Shown: positions 53,835 to 62,343, counted from the stretch's first letter. The stretch is DNA of 64,000 nucleotides from a candidate division NC10 bacterium CSP1-5 (GCA_001443495.1 LDXR01000015.1:1-64000); one strand, 5' to 3'. Numbers and translations: made by a program. The notes: generated by a model not told the origin, from the sequence alone.

Positions 53835-54326
53835 CTACACGGCAAGGCGGTAGTCGCGCATCAGCTCTCTGAGCCGCTTGGCATTGATAAGCTCAAGGGG
53901 AGGCCCCTCGACCACCTTGGAGATCTCCTCGGCGAAGAAGCCGGTGGTGATGAAGATGCCTTTCGCGGCCTGCTCGCCCTTGACCTGGTCCCGGAGAAGG
54001 TTCACGCGGGCTGCGGCGACGAAGCCGTCCTCGGGATGGGTGCAGTGGACGACGAAATCACCCCCGGTAATCGGCTGGGGATTGACGGCTGCGATCTCCA
54101 GCTCCCGCGGCCTGTTCCGGACATAGGAGCTGACCACGAGGCCCATCTCCTCAACCAGGGTGAGGCAGAGTCGCTCAAAGTCTTCCATGGTCAGATGCGC
54201 AAAGCCGGACGCCGCCTCCGGGCGGCGCCCCTCTCGTTCGACCGCCGGCCTGCTGGGTTTGGCAAAGACCAGGACCCCAATCAAGACGAAGCCCATGGCC
54301 AGAGAGAGCAGGACGAGCAGAAACAT
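53835..54326 (-). CDS. Membrane-anchored Mrr-like (restriction endonuclease fold) protein
   Basis: A 163-residue protein: one N-terminal helix (MFLLVLLSLAMGFVLIGVLV), then a domain resembling the Mrr/PD-(D/E)xK fold (MTMEDFERLCLTLVEEMGL-like segment, GGDFVVHCTHP, KGIFITTGFFAEEI, LELINAKRLRELM). In an active nuclease the core would read D-x(n)-E/Q-x-K; here the strand GGDFVVHC has no QxK, so it may be catalytically inactive. It faces the small protein gene on its 5' side by seven bases. Such membrane-anchored forms are of unknown function. Confidence 0.7.
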   Translation of the reverse strand: MFLLVLLSLAMGFVLIGVLVFAKPSRPAVEREGRRPEAASGFAHLTMEDFERLCLTLVEEMGLVVSSYVRNRPRELEIAAVNPQPITGGDFVVHCTHPEDGFVAAARVNLLRDQVKGEQAAKGIFITTGFFAEEISKVVEGPPLELINAKRLRELMRDYRLAV

Positions 54327-54333
54327 CGTGGGC

Positions 54334-54501
54334 CTACTTGATCATATCCTCGTAGATCTCGTCCTCGCGCCCCTCTTCAATGAGCCGATCATTTTTGAAG
54401 GCCTGCTTGAGAGCGACGTAGAGGCAGATCGCCGCCGAGATCAACAAGATCGTGATGGGAATGTTATCGGGCCGGCTGAGGGTGAAGATGAACTGCTCCA
54501 T
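54334..54501 (-). CDS. Small single-helix membrane protein
   Basis: A 55-residue protein with one helix (PDNIPITILLISAAICLYVA) and a charged C-terminus (KNDRLIEEGREDEIYEDMIK). ATG at 54501 has GGAGG 9 bases upstream; a longer frame to 54606 crosses the divergent promoter. I do not recognise a named family; similar small proteins accompany respiratory complexes, which is only a suggestion. It precedes the Mrr-like gene. Confidence 0.65.
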   Translation of the reverse strand: MEQFIFTLSRPDNIPITILLISAAICLYVALKQAFKNDRLIEEGREDEIYEDMIK

Positions 54502-54599
54502 GGCTCGGTCCCTCCGGGTGTGGTGGAAGGATTCTAGCCGGATCCCCCCGGTATTGCAAGGTCGTTCTCCCCTCCGCCGAGCCCGCACCGCCCGCCGGT

Positions 54600-54628
54600 T
54601 TGACACCCTGCTGGCCCTCCGCTATAGT
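54600..54628 (+). promoter_or_regulatory. Strong sigma-70-type promoter upstream of the small membrane protein and TPR genes
   Basis: TTGACA (54600-54605), exactly 17 bases, TATAGT (54623-54628). Perfect -35 and 5 of 6 at -10: the best promoter in the window. It drives the plus-strand genes from 54653 and lies in the divergent region with the 55-residue gene. Confidence 0.8.
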
Positions 54629-54652
54629 GGGAAAGTTTTTCGCGTCGGGGGG

Positions 54653-54826
54653 ATGTCCATGTTTTATTTGGGCCGAGGACTGCAGGTCATAGGCATGGCG
54701 AATCTGGTGGTGGCCTTCTTCGTCGGGATCACTGAGGAGCACGGCATGGGGCCCGAGATGGTTCTCCTGGGGATCGGCGCGGTCGTGTTCATGCTGGGCT
54801 GGATGCTTGAGCGGAAAGCAGGATGA
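54653..54826 (+). CDS. Small two-helix membrane protein
   Basis: A 57-residue protein with two helices (GLQVIGMANLVVAFFVGITE and MVLLGIGAVVFMLGWMLE). Start at 54653 or the in-frame ATG at 54659, which has GGGGGG at the usual distance. It lies 25 bases after the promoter's -10 and ends with an ATGA overlap to the TPR gene. No family recognised. Confidence 0.7.
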   Translation: MSMFYLGRGLQVIGMANLVVAFFVGITEEHGMGPEMVLLGIGAVVFMLGWMLERKAG

Positions 54827-55875
54827 GGCACCTTCTGCTGCCATGGATCACCGGAGTCTTGGTGGGGTCTCTTTCGCTGGCGCACGCCTCGCCCGGGGCG
54901 GAAGAGAAGGCGACGCAGAACTACCAGCGGGCGGAAGCGCTTCGCCTGGCGGGAAGGCTCGAGGCGGCCATCAGCGGGTACCGTGAGACGCTCCAGGGCT
55001 TCCCGGAGCATCCGGCTGCCTTCGATCGCCTTCGGGAGATCTACAATAGGATCCACGCTTTCGCGCTGACCCGTGAGCTCCTTGAGACCGCCGTCGCCCG
55101 ACAGGAGGACGACTTCATTGCGTGGAACCTCTTGGGGGTTCTCTACGGGCGGGACCGACGATGGGATGAAGCGCTTCAAGCGTTTGCGCGGAGCCTGAAC
55201 GCCGAGCCGCGAGCGGCCGATGCCCTGGTCAACCGCGGCTGGGTCCTGCTGGAGCTGCGCCGTTATGAGGACGCCATGACTGCCTTCGAGGCGGCGCTCC
55301 AGCTCCAACCCCGGATGGCCCGGGCGCACGCCGGGCTCGGGAGCGCCATGGTCGAGGCGCGGGGGGACTACCGCGAGGGGATGAGTCGTTATCTCACCGC
55401 CGTCAAGCTGGACCCCGAGAATCCCGCCCTGCTAAACGACCTGGGTTGGCTTTCCTACAAGATGAATCGTTATCCGGAGGCCGTTGCGGCTCTCGAAAAG
55501 GCGGCCGCTTTGGATCCAAAGGACCCGATGATCGAGACCAACCTAGGGCTTGCGTACCAGAAGGCGGGTAGAGGAGAGGAGGCGATCGCGCATTTCGAAC
55601 GCGCGCTCGCCATCAATCCGGAATACACGCTGGCGCTGTACGGATTGGGGAAGGCACATGAATCCCGAGGTCAGTACCCCGAGGCCCTCCAGGCCTACCG
55701 CCGGGCGTGGCGGCAGAGTGGCAACGATCTCTATCTGCTCCTCTGGCTTCAGGCCTATATGGCGAGCCACGGGCAGGTGATGATCCTCTTCCTCTCCGTC
55801 TTTGTCGTCGCCCTCGCGGTGATCGTCGTGCGCACCTTTCGAGGGCGAAGGACCCCCGCCACCCAGAAGGGATAG
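54823..55875 (+). CDS. Secreted/anchored tetratricopeptide-repeat protein
   Basis: A 350-residue protein with a signal peptide (MRHLLLPWITGVLVGSLSLA), about seven TPR units (for example AWNLLGVLYGRDRRWDEALQ, ALVNRGWVLLELRRYEDAMT, ALLNDLGWLSYKMNRYPEAV, IETNLGLAYQKAGRGEEAIA) and a C-terminal helix (MILFLSVFVVALAVIVVRTF). TPR arrays mediate protein-protein contacts, here in the periplasm. It overlaps the small membrane protein gene by ATGA. It converges with the ferredoxin-fusion gene, with no gap. A role in assembly of a respiratory complex is a guess. Confidence 0.88.
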   Translation: MRHLLLPWITGVLVGSLSLAHASPGAEEKATQNYQRAEALRLAGRLEAAISGYRETLQGFPEHPAAFDRLREIYNRIHAFALTRELLETAVARQEDDFIAWNLLGVLYGRDRRWDEALQAFARSLNAEPRAADALVNRGWVLLELRRYEDAMTAFEAALQLQPRMARAHAGLGSAMVEARGDYREGMSRYLTAVKLDPENPALLNDLGWLSYKMNRYPEAVAALEKAAALDPKDPMIETNLGLAYQKAGRGEEAIAHFERALAINPEYTLALYGLGKAHESRGQYPEALQAYRRAWRQSGNDLYLLLWLQAYMASHGQVMILFLSVFVVALAVIVVRTFRGRRTPATQKG

Positions 55876-57309
55876 CTACCGCTTCTTCGCCGCCAGGGCC
55901 TGCAGCATGCGCTCGGCCTCGCGGATACGCGGCGACTCGATCTCCCACCGGTCCGTCCAAGAGAAGCGGCGCGGCCTCAGCGAGGCGGCACCAAACTCCT
56001 TGGGGCGGAGGGATTCGAGGTGGCGGACCTCGGCCCAGGAGCGGGCCAGCTTCACGATGGCCAATGCGCCGAAGAGGGCGAACGTTCCCGCCAAGAGGTT
56101 AAACCCGAGGAAGGGCATGAAGCCCTCAGGGGTGAAGGGTGCGTTGAGGAGGTCGTGCAGCGTCGGGGTGCCAACGGGCGAGACGCCATACCTCAAGGCG
56201 TACAGGAGTCCGCCGGCTGCGCAGACCCCCGCAATCCCAAAGGCGGCCACCGCCCCTGGGATCTGGGCACGGGTCCGGCCCCGCTGCCGTCCGATCTCCA
56301 TCTGGAGTCGAATCCTGCCGACCCGATCGACAATGGCGTTCGCCAGCTCCATCTTCTGGCGGAGCGCCACATTTTTCTTCTCGAGGTCTTGAAGGGTATA
56401 GTCCCGCTTTCCAACGGCCTTCGCGATATCATCGAACAGAGTGGTTGCGGTCTGCTCGGCCAGGGTCAGTTCCTCCGTGTCTGCTGCCCGCGTCCCACTT
56501 TCAAAGTCGATGAGGCTGTAGAGGACCTCTTGGGACCGTTTGAAGGAGGGGTCGGGAGCGACACGCTGTGGCTCTGCCTCCTGACGCTGGCCCGCCGCGG
56601 GCGCCGCCGCCTTGGCCTCTGCTGGCTTGGCGGCAGGAGTGGCTTGGGGCTTTACTGCCGGGGCGGACGGTGCCCCAGTACCCGTCCGCCCGTCAGCTTT
56701 TCCCAGGAGTATCCTGATCGCCGCGGCTGCGGCTTCGGCGGCGCGAGCCGCCGCTTCGGCCGCCGCCGCCGCCGCCTCGGCCATTTGCGCAAACGCGTCG
56801 GCTGAGACGGTGCCTGCCCGAGGGGGCGCAGCCGCTGCTGGGGCCGCGGGCGCTGCTGAGGGCGCCGCCGCCTTGGGTGCCTCCGCTTTGGGCGGTGGGG
56901 CCGGTGCCGCTGCCTTTGGCGGGGCTCCCGCCTCAGCCTTGGGTGCGGGCGGGGCGGGGCCGCCGAAACCCGCCGGGGGCGGTGGCAATGTGATGGTCTT
57001 GCCATCCACGGTAAAGGTATGGGCGAAATTATCCTGCTCTCCCTGCATCGCTTTGGTCAAGGCGTGCGGGGCATTTGTGTAATCGAACTTGTAGTTCTTC
57101 GGGGTATACGATTTCCACTGCTCGGGGACGCTGTCTTCGGGGAAGATCGCGGTGACCGGGCAGACCGGCTCGCAGGCCGCGCAGTCGATGCACTCTTCGG
57201 GGTGGATGTAGAGTTGGTCGGTCCCCTCGTAAAAACATTCGACGGGACAGACCTCGACGCAGGCCCGGTCCTTGGTGCCGATACACGGCTCACAGACGAT
57301 ATAAGTCAT
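55876..57309 (-). CDS. Ferredoxin domain fused to a long Ala/Pro linker, coiled coil and membrane anchor
   Basis: A 477-residue protein of unusual build. Residues 1-60 are a 7Fe/8Fe ferredoxin (FdxA type): C6, C9, C17, C21, C25 and [11 protein letters not shown] (C40-C50). Then follow about 40 residues of ferredoxin tail, an Ala/Pro/Lys-rich low-complexity linker (about 105-250), an Ala-rich helical stretch within it, a coiled coil (about 280-340) and two helices ([20 protein letters not shown] and [20 protein letters not shown]). The topology would tether a cytosolic ferredoxin to the membrane by a flexible arm. No known family covers the whole protein. The ATG at 57309 is preceded by GGGAGGGGAGGAA. 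It converges with the TPR gene. Confidence 0.8.
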   Translation of the reverse strand: MTYIVCEPCIGTKDRACVEVCPVECFYEGTDQLYIHPEECIDCAACEPVCPVTAIFPEDSVPEQWKSYTPKNYKFDYTNAPHALTKAMQGEQDNFAHTFTVDGKTITLPPPPAGFGGPAPPAPKAEAGAPPKAAAPAPPPKAEAPKAAAPSAAPAAPAAAAPPRAGTVSADAFAQMAEAAAAAAEAAARAAEAAAAAIRILLGKADGRTGTGAPSAPAVKPQATPAAKPAEAKAAAPAAGQRQEAEPQRVAPDPSFKRSQEVLYSLIDFESGTRAADTEELTLAEQTATTLFDDIAKAVGKRDYTLQDLEKKNVALRQKMELANAIVDRVGRIRLQMEIGRQRGRTRAQIPGAVAAFGIAGVCAAGGLLYALRYGVSPVGTPTLHDLLNAPFTPEGFMPFLGFNLLAGTFALFGALAIVKLARSWAEVRHLESLRPKEFGAASLRPRRFSWTDRWEIESPRIREAERMLQALAAKKR

Positions 57310-57566
57310 ATTCCTCCCCTCCCTTATCTTAAATTCAATTCTGACCGGGTCTGAGGATGATAGTAGTGCATGAAGGCTTTGTCGAGTGCGTTGGTATTCT
57401 ATTGGCTTCCCATGATCGAGGCAAGAAAAATTATATGCCCTTTTGCATTATTTTTCAATGAATTGCGATGTCTTTATGTGATCTGCCTGAGCTTCGATTC
57501 GGGGAGGGCTCGACACAGAGATGAAGAGGGGATGGGAAAAAATCTGCCCGCTTATTCATTTTTTCC

Positions 57567-57596
57567 TTGACAAACCACAACATGTTGTAGCATATT
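57567..57596 (+). promoter_or_regulatory. Promoter with embedded 12-base palindrome upstream of the ribonucleotide reductase
   Basis: TTGACA (57567-57572), 18-base spacer, CATATT (57591-57596). Inside the spacer lies the perfect palindrome ACAACATGTTGT (57577-57588), extended to a 16-base near-palindrome. A repressor bound there would occlude RNA polymerase; NrdR-like control is a possibility, since half of the positions agree with the NrdR box. The surrounding 57310-57717 region is AT-richer than its neighbours and holds no gene. Confidence 0.6.
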
Positions 57597-57617
57597 GAGT
57601 GCGTCTCCACTAAATCT

Positions 57618-57638
57618 TGTGGAAAAAGCTGTGGATAA
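57618..57638 (+). promoter_or_regulatory. Two DnaA-box-like sites in the leader of the ribonucleotide reductase gene
   Basis: TGTGGAAAA (57618-57626) and TGTGGATAA (57630-57638) are, on the opposite strand, TTTTCCACA and TTATCCACA. The second is a perfect DnaA box and the first fits the looser consensus. They are spaced 12 bases apart, and a third, weaker TGTGGAG word follows at 57641. DnaA control of ribonucleotide reductase is known in Escherichia coli (nrdAB), so coupling of dNTP supply to replication is a reasonable reading. There is no other sign of a replication origin. Confidence 0.55.
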
Positions 57639-57717
57639 GTTGTGGAGTCCGTGGGGAGAGGCTGCGGAACACAGAGATTCTCATTGCAGATATTCTCACC
57701 GTGAGAGGAGGCTGGGG

Positions 57718-60063
57718 ATGACGGAAAGCTCGCGGCAAGTGGCCAGCGAGAAGGGACGAGGAGCGGTGTTTCTGCAGCGGTTCCCCAACCCGCCTGCCAG
57801 GAAAGGGGACTGGTCCGAGTCCGCCCTTCGGGTCATACGGGAGCGGTACCTGGCCCGGCAAGGAGACAAGGTCCTGGAGACCCCTGAGGGGATGTGCTGG
57901 CGGGTCGCGGTCGAGATCGCGTCCGCAGAAGAGAAATGGGGGAAATCGGCTGAGGAGATGTGCGAGATCGCCGGTCGGTTTTACGATCTCATGGTTGATG
58001 GCGTCTTCCTCCCCAACTCTCCAACGCTGATGAACGCCGGGAAGCAGAATGGCCTCCAATACTCGGCGTGCTACGTCCTCCCGGTAGGGGACAGCATGGA
58101 GGAGATCTTCGAGGCAGTGAAGGCGGCCGCCATTATCCACAAGTCAGGAGGGGGGACGGGCTTCGCCTTTTCTCGGCTGCGGGCGAAAGACGCCGTCGTC
58201 CGCTCGACGGGGGGCAAGGCCTCCGGCCCGGTGAGTTTCCTGCGGGTCTTTAACGGGGCCACCGAGGCGGTGAAGCAGGGAGGGACCCGGCGGGGGGCCA
58301 ATATGGGGATCCTGCGTGTGGATCACCCCGATGTCCTCGAGTTCATCGAGTCAAAGCTCGACGGGGGGATCACCAATTTCAACATCTCTGTGGCGATCAC
58401 CGAGAAGTTCATGGAGGCACTCAGGCGGGACGCGGAGTACGAGCTGATGACCCCTGAGACGAAGAAGGTGGTGGGGAGGCTCAAGGCGCGGGAGGTCTTC
58501 GACCGCATCGTGAAGGCCGCGTGGCGCACCGGGGATCCCGGCCTCTTCTTCATCGATCGGTGTAACGCCGGCCGCGCGAATCCCACCCCGACTCTTGCCG
58601 AGGTCGAGGCCACGAACCCCTGTGGAGAGCAGCCCCTGTATCCCAATGAGGCCTGCAATTTGGGCTCGATCAATGTGGCGAAGTTCTTCAAGGCGGCCGC
58701 GGGCAACGGGAAAATGCATCTCGATTGGGATGGCCTCGAGCGGGTGGTCCGGTTGAGCGTCCGGTTTCTGGATGACGTTATCGAGGCCAACCCCTATCCC
58801 CTGCCGGAGATCGATGCGTCGGTGAAGACCAATCGGCGCATCGGCCTCGGGGTGATGGGCTGGGCAGACCTCCTGTTCGAGCTGGGTGTCCCCTACGACA
58901 GCGACGAGGCCTTGAGTCTGGCTGGCGAGGCCATGCGGTTCATCGAAGAGAAAGGGCATGACGAGTCGGCTTGCCTTGCCGAGGAGCGGGGCCACTTTCC
59001 CAGCTGGCCCCGGAGCATCTACCGGGACGAGCGGCCACTGCGGAACTCGACCGTGACCACCATTGCCCCCACCGGCACCATCTCCATCATCGCCAACTGC
59101 TCCTCCGGGATCGAGCCGGTTTTTGCCCTGGCCTTCAGCCACATCGTGGGCGATCGGCACCTAACCTTTGTGAACCCCATCTTCGAGCGGGTGGCCAAGG
59201 CCGGGGGCTTTTATAGCGAGGAGCTGATGAAGGCGGTGGCCGAGCGCGGCACGGTCCGAGGCCTGACGGGAATCCCCGACGAGGTCCAGCGGGTCTTCGT
59301 CACCGCCCACGAAGTCGGGACCGACTGGCACGTCCGGATGCAGGCGGCCTTTCAGCAGTACACCGATAACGGCGTCTCGAAGACGATTAACCTGCCTCAT
59401 TCGGCCACCGAGGAGGATGTAGCCAGGGCGTATCTCTTGGCCTATGAACTCGGGTGCATCGGGATCACCGTCTTCCGGGATGGGTGCAAGGGGAATCAGG
59501 TGCTGCACGTGGGCACGAAGAAGAAGGACGAGGCCACGGCTACGAAGGCCGTCGAGGTCGGGACCGGCATGCAGCCGAGACCCGATGCCCTCGCCGGGAA
59601 GACCTATCGGATGCAGACCCCGGTCGGGACGGCCTTTATCACGGTCAATGATAACGGCAAGGGCGGCAGAGAGCCGTTCGAGGTGTTCGTGAGCGTCGGA
59701 AAGGCCGGCAGCGAGACCATGGCCCATGCCGAGGCGCTCGGGCGCCTGATCTCGCTGATCCTTCGACTCCCGCTCCCCGAAGGGGTGTCCGCCCGGGATC
59801 GGGTGGCCGAAATCATCGGACAGCTGAGTGGGATTGGCGGGGGGAGGCCGCTGGGGTTTGGGCGAAAGCGGGTCCTATCACTTCCGGATGCCCTGGCCCA
59901 AGCGTTGGCGAAACACATCGGACTGACGGAGGTGACGGAGCAGAAGCGGACGGACGGGGCGCTGACGAAGGTCGGCGATCTGTGCCCGGACTGCCAACAG
60001 GCGACCCTGGTCAATGAGGAAGGGTGTCGGAAATGTCACTCCTGCGGCTTCAGCGAATGCTAA
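57718..60063 (+). CDS. nrdJ: Adenosylcobalamin-dependent ribonucleotide reductase (class II)
   Basis: A 781-residue enzyme reducing ribonucleotides to deoxyribonucleotides with B12. PNSPTLMNAG, SGGGTGFAFSRLR and TNPCGEQPLYPNEACNLGSI (active-site Cys, Glu and substrate loop, about residue 300) are present, as is TIAPTGTISIIANCSSGIEP. A TSCPD domain (EPFEVFVSVGKAGSE and on) and a C-terminal zinc ribbon (CPDCQ...CRKCHSCGFSEC) complete the protein, the latter probably carrying the redox Cys. The ATG at 57718 has GAGAGGAGG upstream; the frame extends to 57595 without protein-like sequence. There is no R2 subunit gene, as expected for class II. Confidence 0.95.
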   Translation: MTESSRQVASEKGRGAVFLQRFPNPPARKGDWSESALRVIRERYLARQGDKVLETPEGMCWRVAVEIASAEEKWGKSAEEMCEIAGRFYDLMVDGVFLPNSPTLMNAGKQNGLQYSACYVLPVGDSMEEIFEAVKAAAIIHKSGGGTGFAFSRLRAKDAVVRSTGGKASGPVSFLRVFNGATEAVKQGGTRRGANMGILRVDHPDVLEFIESKLDGGITNFNISVAITEKFMEALRRDAEYELMTPETKKVVGRLKAREVFDRIVKAAWRTGDPGLFFIDRCNAGRANPTPTLAEVEATNPCGEQPLYPNEACNLGSINVAKFFKAAAGNGKMHLDWDGLERVVRLSVRFLDDVIEANPYPLPEIDASVKTNRRIGLGVMGWADLLFELGVPYDSDEALSLAGEAMRFIEEKGHDESACLAEERGHFPSWPRSIYRDERPLRNSTVTTIAPTGTISIIANCSSGIEPVFALAFSHIVGDRHLTFVNPIFERVAKAGGFYSEELMKAVAERGTVRGLTGIPDEVQRVFVTAHEVGTDWHVRMQAAFQQYTDNGVSKTINLPHSATEEDVARAYLLAYELGCIGITVFRDGCKGNQVLHVGTKKKDEATATKAVEVGTGMQPRPDALAGKTYRMQTPVGTAFITVNDNGKGGREPFEVFVSVGKAGSETMAHAEALGRLISLILRLPLPEGVSARDRVAEIIGQLSGIGGGRPLGFGRKRVLSLPDALAQALAKHIGLTEVTEQKRTDGALTKVGDLCPDCQQATLVNEEGCRKCHSCGFSEC

Positions 60064-60077
60064 CACGAGGGGGGCGC

Positions 60078-60383
60078 ATGGGCGAGGAGCATCTGCTGAC
60101 GACGACTGCAGAAGCCTTTCTGACAGAGCAGCTCGAGGGGCGGAGGCGGGCCGAGCGGCTTGAAGGGGTCTTGCGACGGGTCCTCCATCGGATGGTCCCG
60201 GCAGGAGTGGACCTTCTCGTTCTCGACGTGGGCAAGGGAGAATGTCTGGTGGCGCTCCGGCACGCGCACAACCTGATTCAGATCCGGTTCTGGCAGGGGC
60301 TGGTGGACGAGATTCTGACCGATCCGGATGCCGCCATCCAGCACGTCCTCGAGCGGATCCTCGTGGGAGCGTTGGAGCCGTGA
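60078..60383 (+). CDS. Small protein of unknown function after nrdJ
   Basis: A 101-residue soluble protein (MGEEHLLTTTAEAFLTEQLE, then VDLLVLDVGKGECLVALRHA and LVDEILTDPDAAIQHVLERI) with helical-strand-helical pattern and no Cys motif. ATG at 60078 has GAGGGGGG upstream. It starts 14 bases after the nrdJ stop, so is co-transcribed. No family recognised; not a known Nrd accessory protein. Confidence 0.6.
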   Translation: MGEEHLLTTTAEAFLTEQLEGRRRAERLEGVLRRVLHRMVPAGVDLLVLDVGKGECLVALRHAHNLIQIRFWQGLVDEILTDPDAAIQHVLERILVGALEP

Positions 60384-60416
60384 TCGCCGGGAAGGAAGAG
60401 GGGGTGAGAGCCGGCT

Positions 60417-60608
60417 GTGGATGAAGGCTGGAGCGATGTCGAGATCCGGGCCCTGAGGGAGCGGATTGCCATGGAGCGTCGCCGGGCAGACCTCAAGGCC
60501 ATGGCCCAGCGGAAGCAGCCGCGTCCCTTGGTCCCGAGGCGGGCGTTGCCGAAGGAGGTGCGTCGCCCGGCAGGCGCGATGCCGAGAAGAAGGCGCCTGG
60601 CCAGCTAG
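60417..60608 (+). CDS. Small Arg-rich protein, doubtful
   Basis: A 63-codon frame from GTG, very basic (MERRRADLKAMAQRKQPRPL, many Arg). It could be a small nucleic-acid-binding protein or a chance frame. It follows the 101-residue gene by 33 bases. Codon composition is in keeping with the surroundings, but there is no motif and no clear ribosome-binding site. Confidence 0.35.
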   Translation: MDEGWSDVEIRALRERIAMERRRADLKAMAQRKQPRPLVPRRALPKEVRRPAGAMPRRRRLAS

Positions 60609-60727
60609 GACCGTTTCAACTGTTCGTGCCCGCATCCTTGCGGTACCGTTGCAGGAAGATAGGCTGGCCACATTCGGCTCAGCACGTTGGAACGGCATTG
60701 GAGGAGGTGAATCTTCGTAGGCTGCGG

Positions 60728-60749
60728 AGAGGCGGAAGCCTCTTTTTTT
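60728..60749 (+). terminator. Rho-independent terminator after the nrdJ gene group
   Basis: AGAGGC-GGAA-GCCTCT forms a 6-bp stem with a GNRA-like loop, followed by six more T. It ends the nrdJ transcript. The stretch 60609-60727 before it has no confident gene. Confidence 0.75.
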
Positions 60750-60878
60750 GTTGTCTTTCAGCCCGGGTTTTGCTTTATTGGGCCCAGGCTGTCTCAGCCC
60801 GGTCGGGTGAGATTGGCATGATCCTTGTAACTTCCGCTACCAGGAGGGGGCGGCGTTTTTTCGAGGGGAGCCGACTTC

Positions 60879-61358
60879 GTGGACCGATCGTTCCCGGAGA
60901 TCCACGGACTGAGGGCAATCCGCATCTGGCACGGGATACCGCAGGCGTTCCTCGTCATCCTTCTGGGCGTGCTGGCGCCCCACATTGCGGTAGGAGTGGA
61001 GCAACCCGGCCGCGAGGCGGTTCCGACCGCGGTGGTCCGGGCCTATCTCCAGGCCCTCTTGGATGGGGATTATAACGAGGCGTATGGCCATCTCTCCTCC
61101 AAGTGGCATAACGGAAGATCCCGAAAAGATTGGGTGGAACAGCTCAGACGCCAGGACATCAGGCCCCGGTCCGAGGTTCTCTTCTTGCGCGTCAATCCCG
61201 CCATCGTCCGCGGCGAGGAGGCGACGGTGGTGATCAGCTTTCACCTGAAGACCCCGGAGGGCAAGAAGGTGAGCCGGCAGACCTACGACCTGGTCCGGGA
61301 GCAGGGGCGCTGGCGGATCGACGAGTTCAAGGTCTTCGACGCCCCCCTCGAGAAGTAG
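60879..61358 (+). CDS. Secreted NTF2/DUF4864-like protein
   Basis: A 159-residue protein with a signal or anchor helix (PQAFLVILLGVLAPHIAVGV) and an NTF2-like domain: VRAYLQALLDGDYNEAYGHL, SEVLFLRVNPAIVRGEEATV and REQGRWRIDEFKV. Such domains are common in periplasmic proteins of unknown function. The start is GTG at 60879 with GGGG upstream, but uncertain. It stands alone between two terminators and dcd. Confidence 0.7.
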   Translation: MDRSFPEIHGLRAIRIWHGIPQAFLVILLGVLAPHIAVGVEQPGREAVPTAVVRAYLQALLDGDYNEAYGHLSSKWHNGRSRKDWVEQLRRQDIRPRSEVLFLRVNPAIVRGEEATVVISFHLKTPEGKKVSRQTYDLVREQGRWRIDEFKVFDAPLEK

Positions 61359-61478
61359 CTTCCGCGCCCCCCTCGACCCGGCCATCGTCTCCTGCTCGGG
61401 CAGCCTGTCCTCGCTATAGGGCCAGGCAGGGCAGTCTTCCTGCTGAAAAGTACCACGACTCGAGGAAAGGGAGGGGGT

Positions 61479-62033
61479 ATGGGGATCAAGGCAGACGCGT
61501 GGATCCGGAGGATGGCACTCACGCACAAGATGATTGACCCCTTCGTCGACTCCCAGGTCCGGGACGGGGTGATCTCCTACGGCCTCTCGTCGTACGGCTA
61601 CGACATCCGGGTCGCGGATCAATTCAAGATCTTCACCAACATCAACACGAGCATCGTGGATCCGAAGAACTTCAACCCGCAATCGTTCGTCGACTTTCAG
61701 GGAGCGATCTGCATCATCCCCCCCAACTCCTTCGCCTTGGCCCGGACCGTTGAATACTTCCGGATTCCCAGAAACGTCCTGACCATCTGTGTGGGGAAGT
61801 CCACCTATGCGCGGTGCGGCATCATCGTAAACGTGACCCCCTTTGAGCCCGAGTGGGAAGGGCATGCCACTCTTGAGATATCTAACACGACACCCCTGCC
61901 CGCCCGGATCTATGCAGGAGAGGGGATCGCCCAGGTGATCTTCTTTGAGGCCGATCAGGTCTGCGAGCGTTCCTACGCGGACAAGCAGGGCAAGTACCAA
62001 GGCCAGCAGGAGATCACGCTGCCCCGCATCTAG
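61479..62033 (+). CDS. dcd: dCTP deaminase
   Basis: A 184-residue Dcd that deaminates dCTP to dUTP on the way to dTTP. Family hallmarks: [13 protein letters not shown] at the N-terminus, [40 protein letters not shown] (catalytic Ser/Arg/Glu region) and [29 protein letters not shown] precedes the ATG. The length is usual. Nearby nrdJ gives a dNTP-supply theme. Confidence 0.96.
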   Translation: MGIKADAWIRRMALTHKMIDPFVDSQVRDGVISYGLSSYGYDIRVADQFKIFTNINTSIVDPKNFNPQSFVDFQGAICIIPPNSFALARTVEYFRIPRNVLTICVGKSTYARCGIIVNVTPFEPEWEGHATLEISNTTPLPARIYAGEGIAQVIFFEADQVCERSYADKQGKYQGQQEITLPRI

Positions 62034-62036
62034 GCC

Positions 62037-62065
62037 TTGACAAGGTCGGTCCAAGCTGTGATAAA
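62037..62065 (+). promoter_or_regulatory. Promoter of the tRNA-Val gene
   Basis: TTGACA (62037-62042), 17-base spacer, GATAAA (62060-62065); predicted start about 10-12 bases before the mature tRNA. Perfect -35, 4 of 6 at -10. Confidence 0.6.
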
Positions 62066-62083
62066 GAATTGCTCACAGGGCCT

Positions 62084-62159
62084 GGGCGGTTAGCTCAGCC
62101 GGGAGAGCGCTGTCTTCACACGGCAGAGGCCACTGGTTCGATCCCAGTACCGCCCACCA
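62084..62159 (+). tRNA. tRNA-Val (anticodon CAC), CCA encoded
   Basis: A 76-base cloverleaf. Acceptor GGGCGGT pairs with ACCGCCC, the D stem is GCTC/GAGC, the anticodon stem CTGTC/GGCAG encloses TTCACAC with anticodon CAC (codon GTG), and the T arm ACTGG/CCAGT has TTCGATC. Discriminator A and CCA are encoded. The pairing in the acceptor stem is perfect. Confidence 0.95.
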
Positions 62160-62161
62160 GA

Positions 62162-62197
62162 AAATGAAAGGCCCGGGGCCTCCCGGGCCTTTCATTT
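62162..62197. terminator. Strong hairpin terminator after tRNA-Val
   Basis: A perfect 16-bp stem (AAATGAAAGGCCCGGG and its complement) with a 4-base loop and T-rich 3' flank. It lies three bases beyond the CCA end. It is symmetric enough to work in both directions. Confidence 0.8.
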
Positions 62198-62343
62198 GAC
62201 ACCCACCGCATCCCGTGGTACAAAATAATCGATAGTCCCAAGGGATTGCCCGACACGTAGGCAAGACCTAGGGGTCGGCGGCGGTCACTTGGGGCATATT
62301 CTTTGCGGGTCCATTCGGTCTGCGGGGGTGCAGGAGCTGTGAG

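Noticed and set aside
57618-57638. A replication origin, from DnaA boxes in an AT-richer region
   Set aside because: Only two good boxes, and no dnaA, dnaN, gidA or parAB genes nearby; promoter control of nrdJ explains them better.
57310-57717. A cobalamin riboswitch upstream of the B12-dependent reductase
   Set aside because: No B12-box-like sequence or conserved multi-stem fold can be seen in this AT-richer leader.
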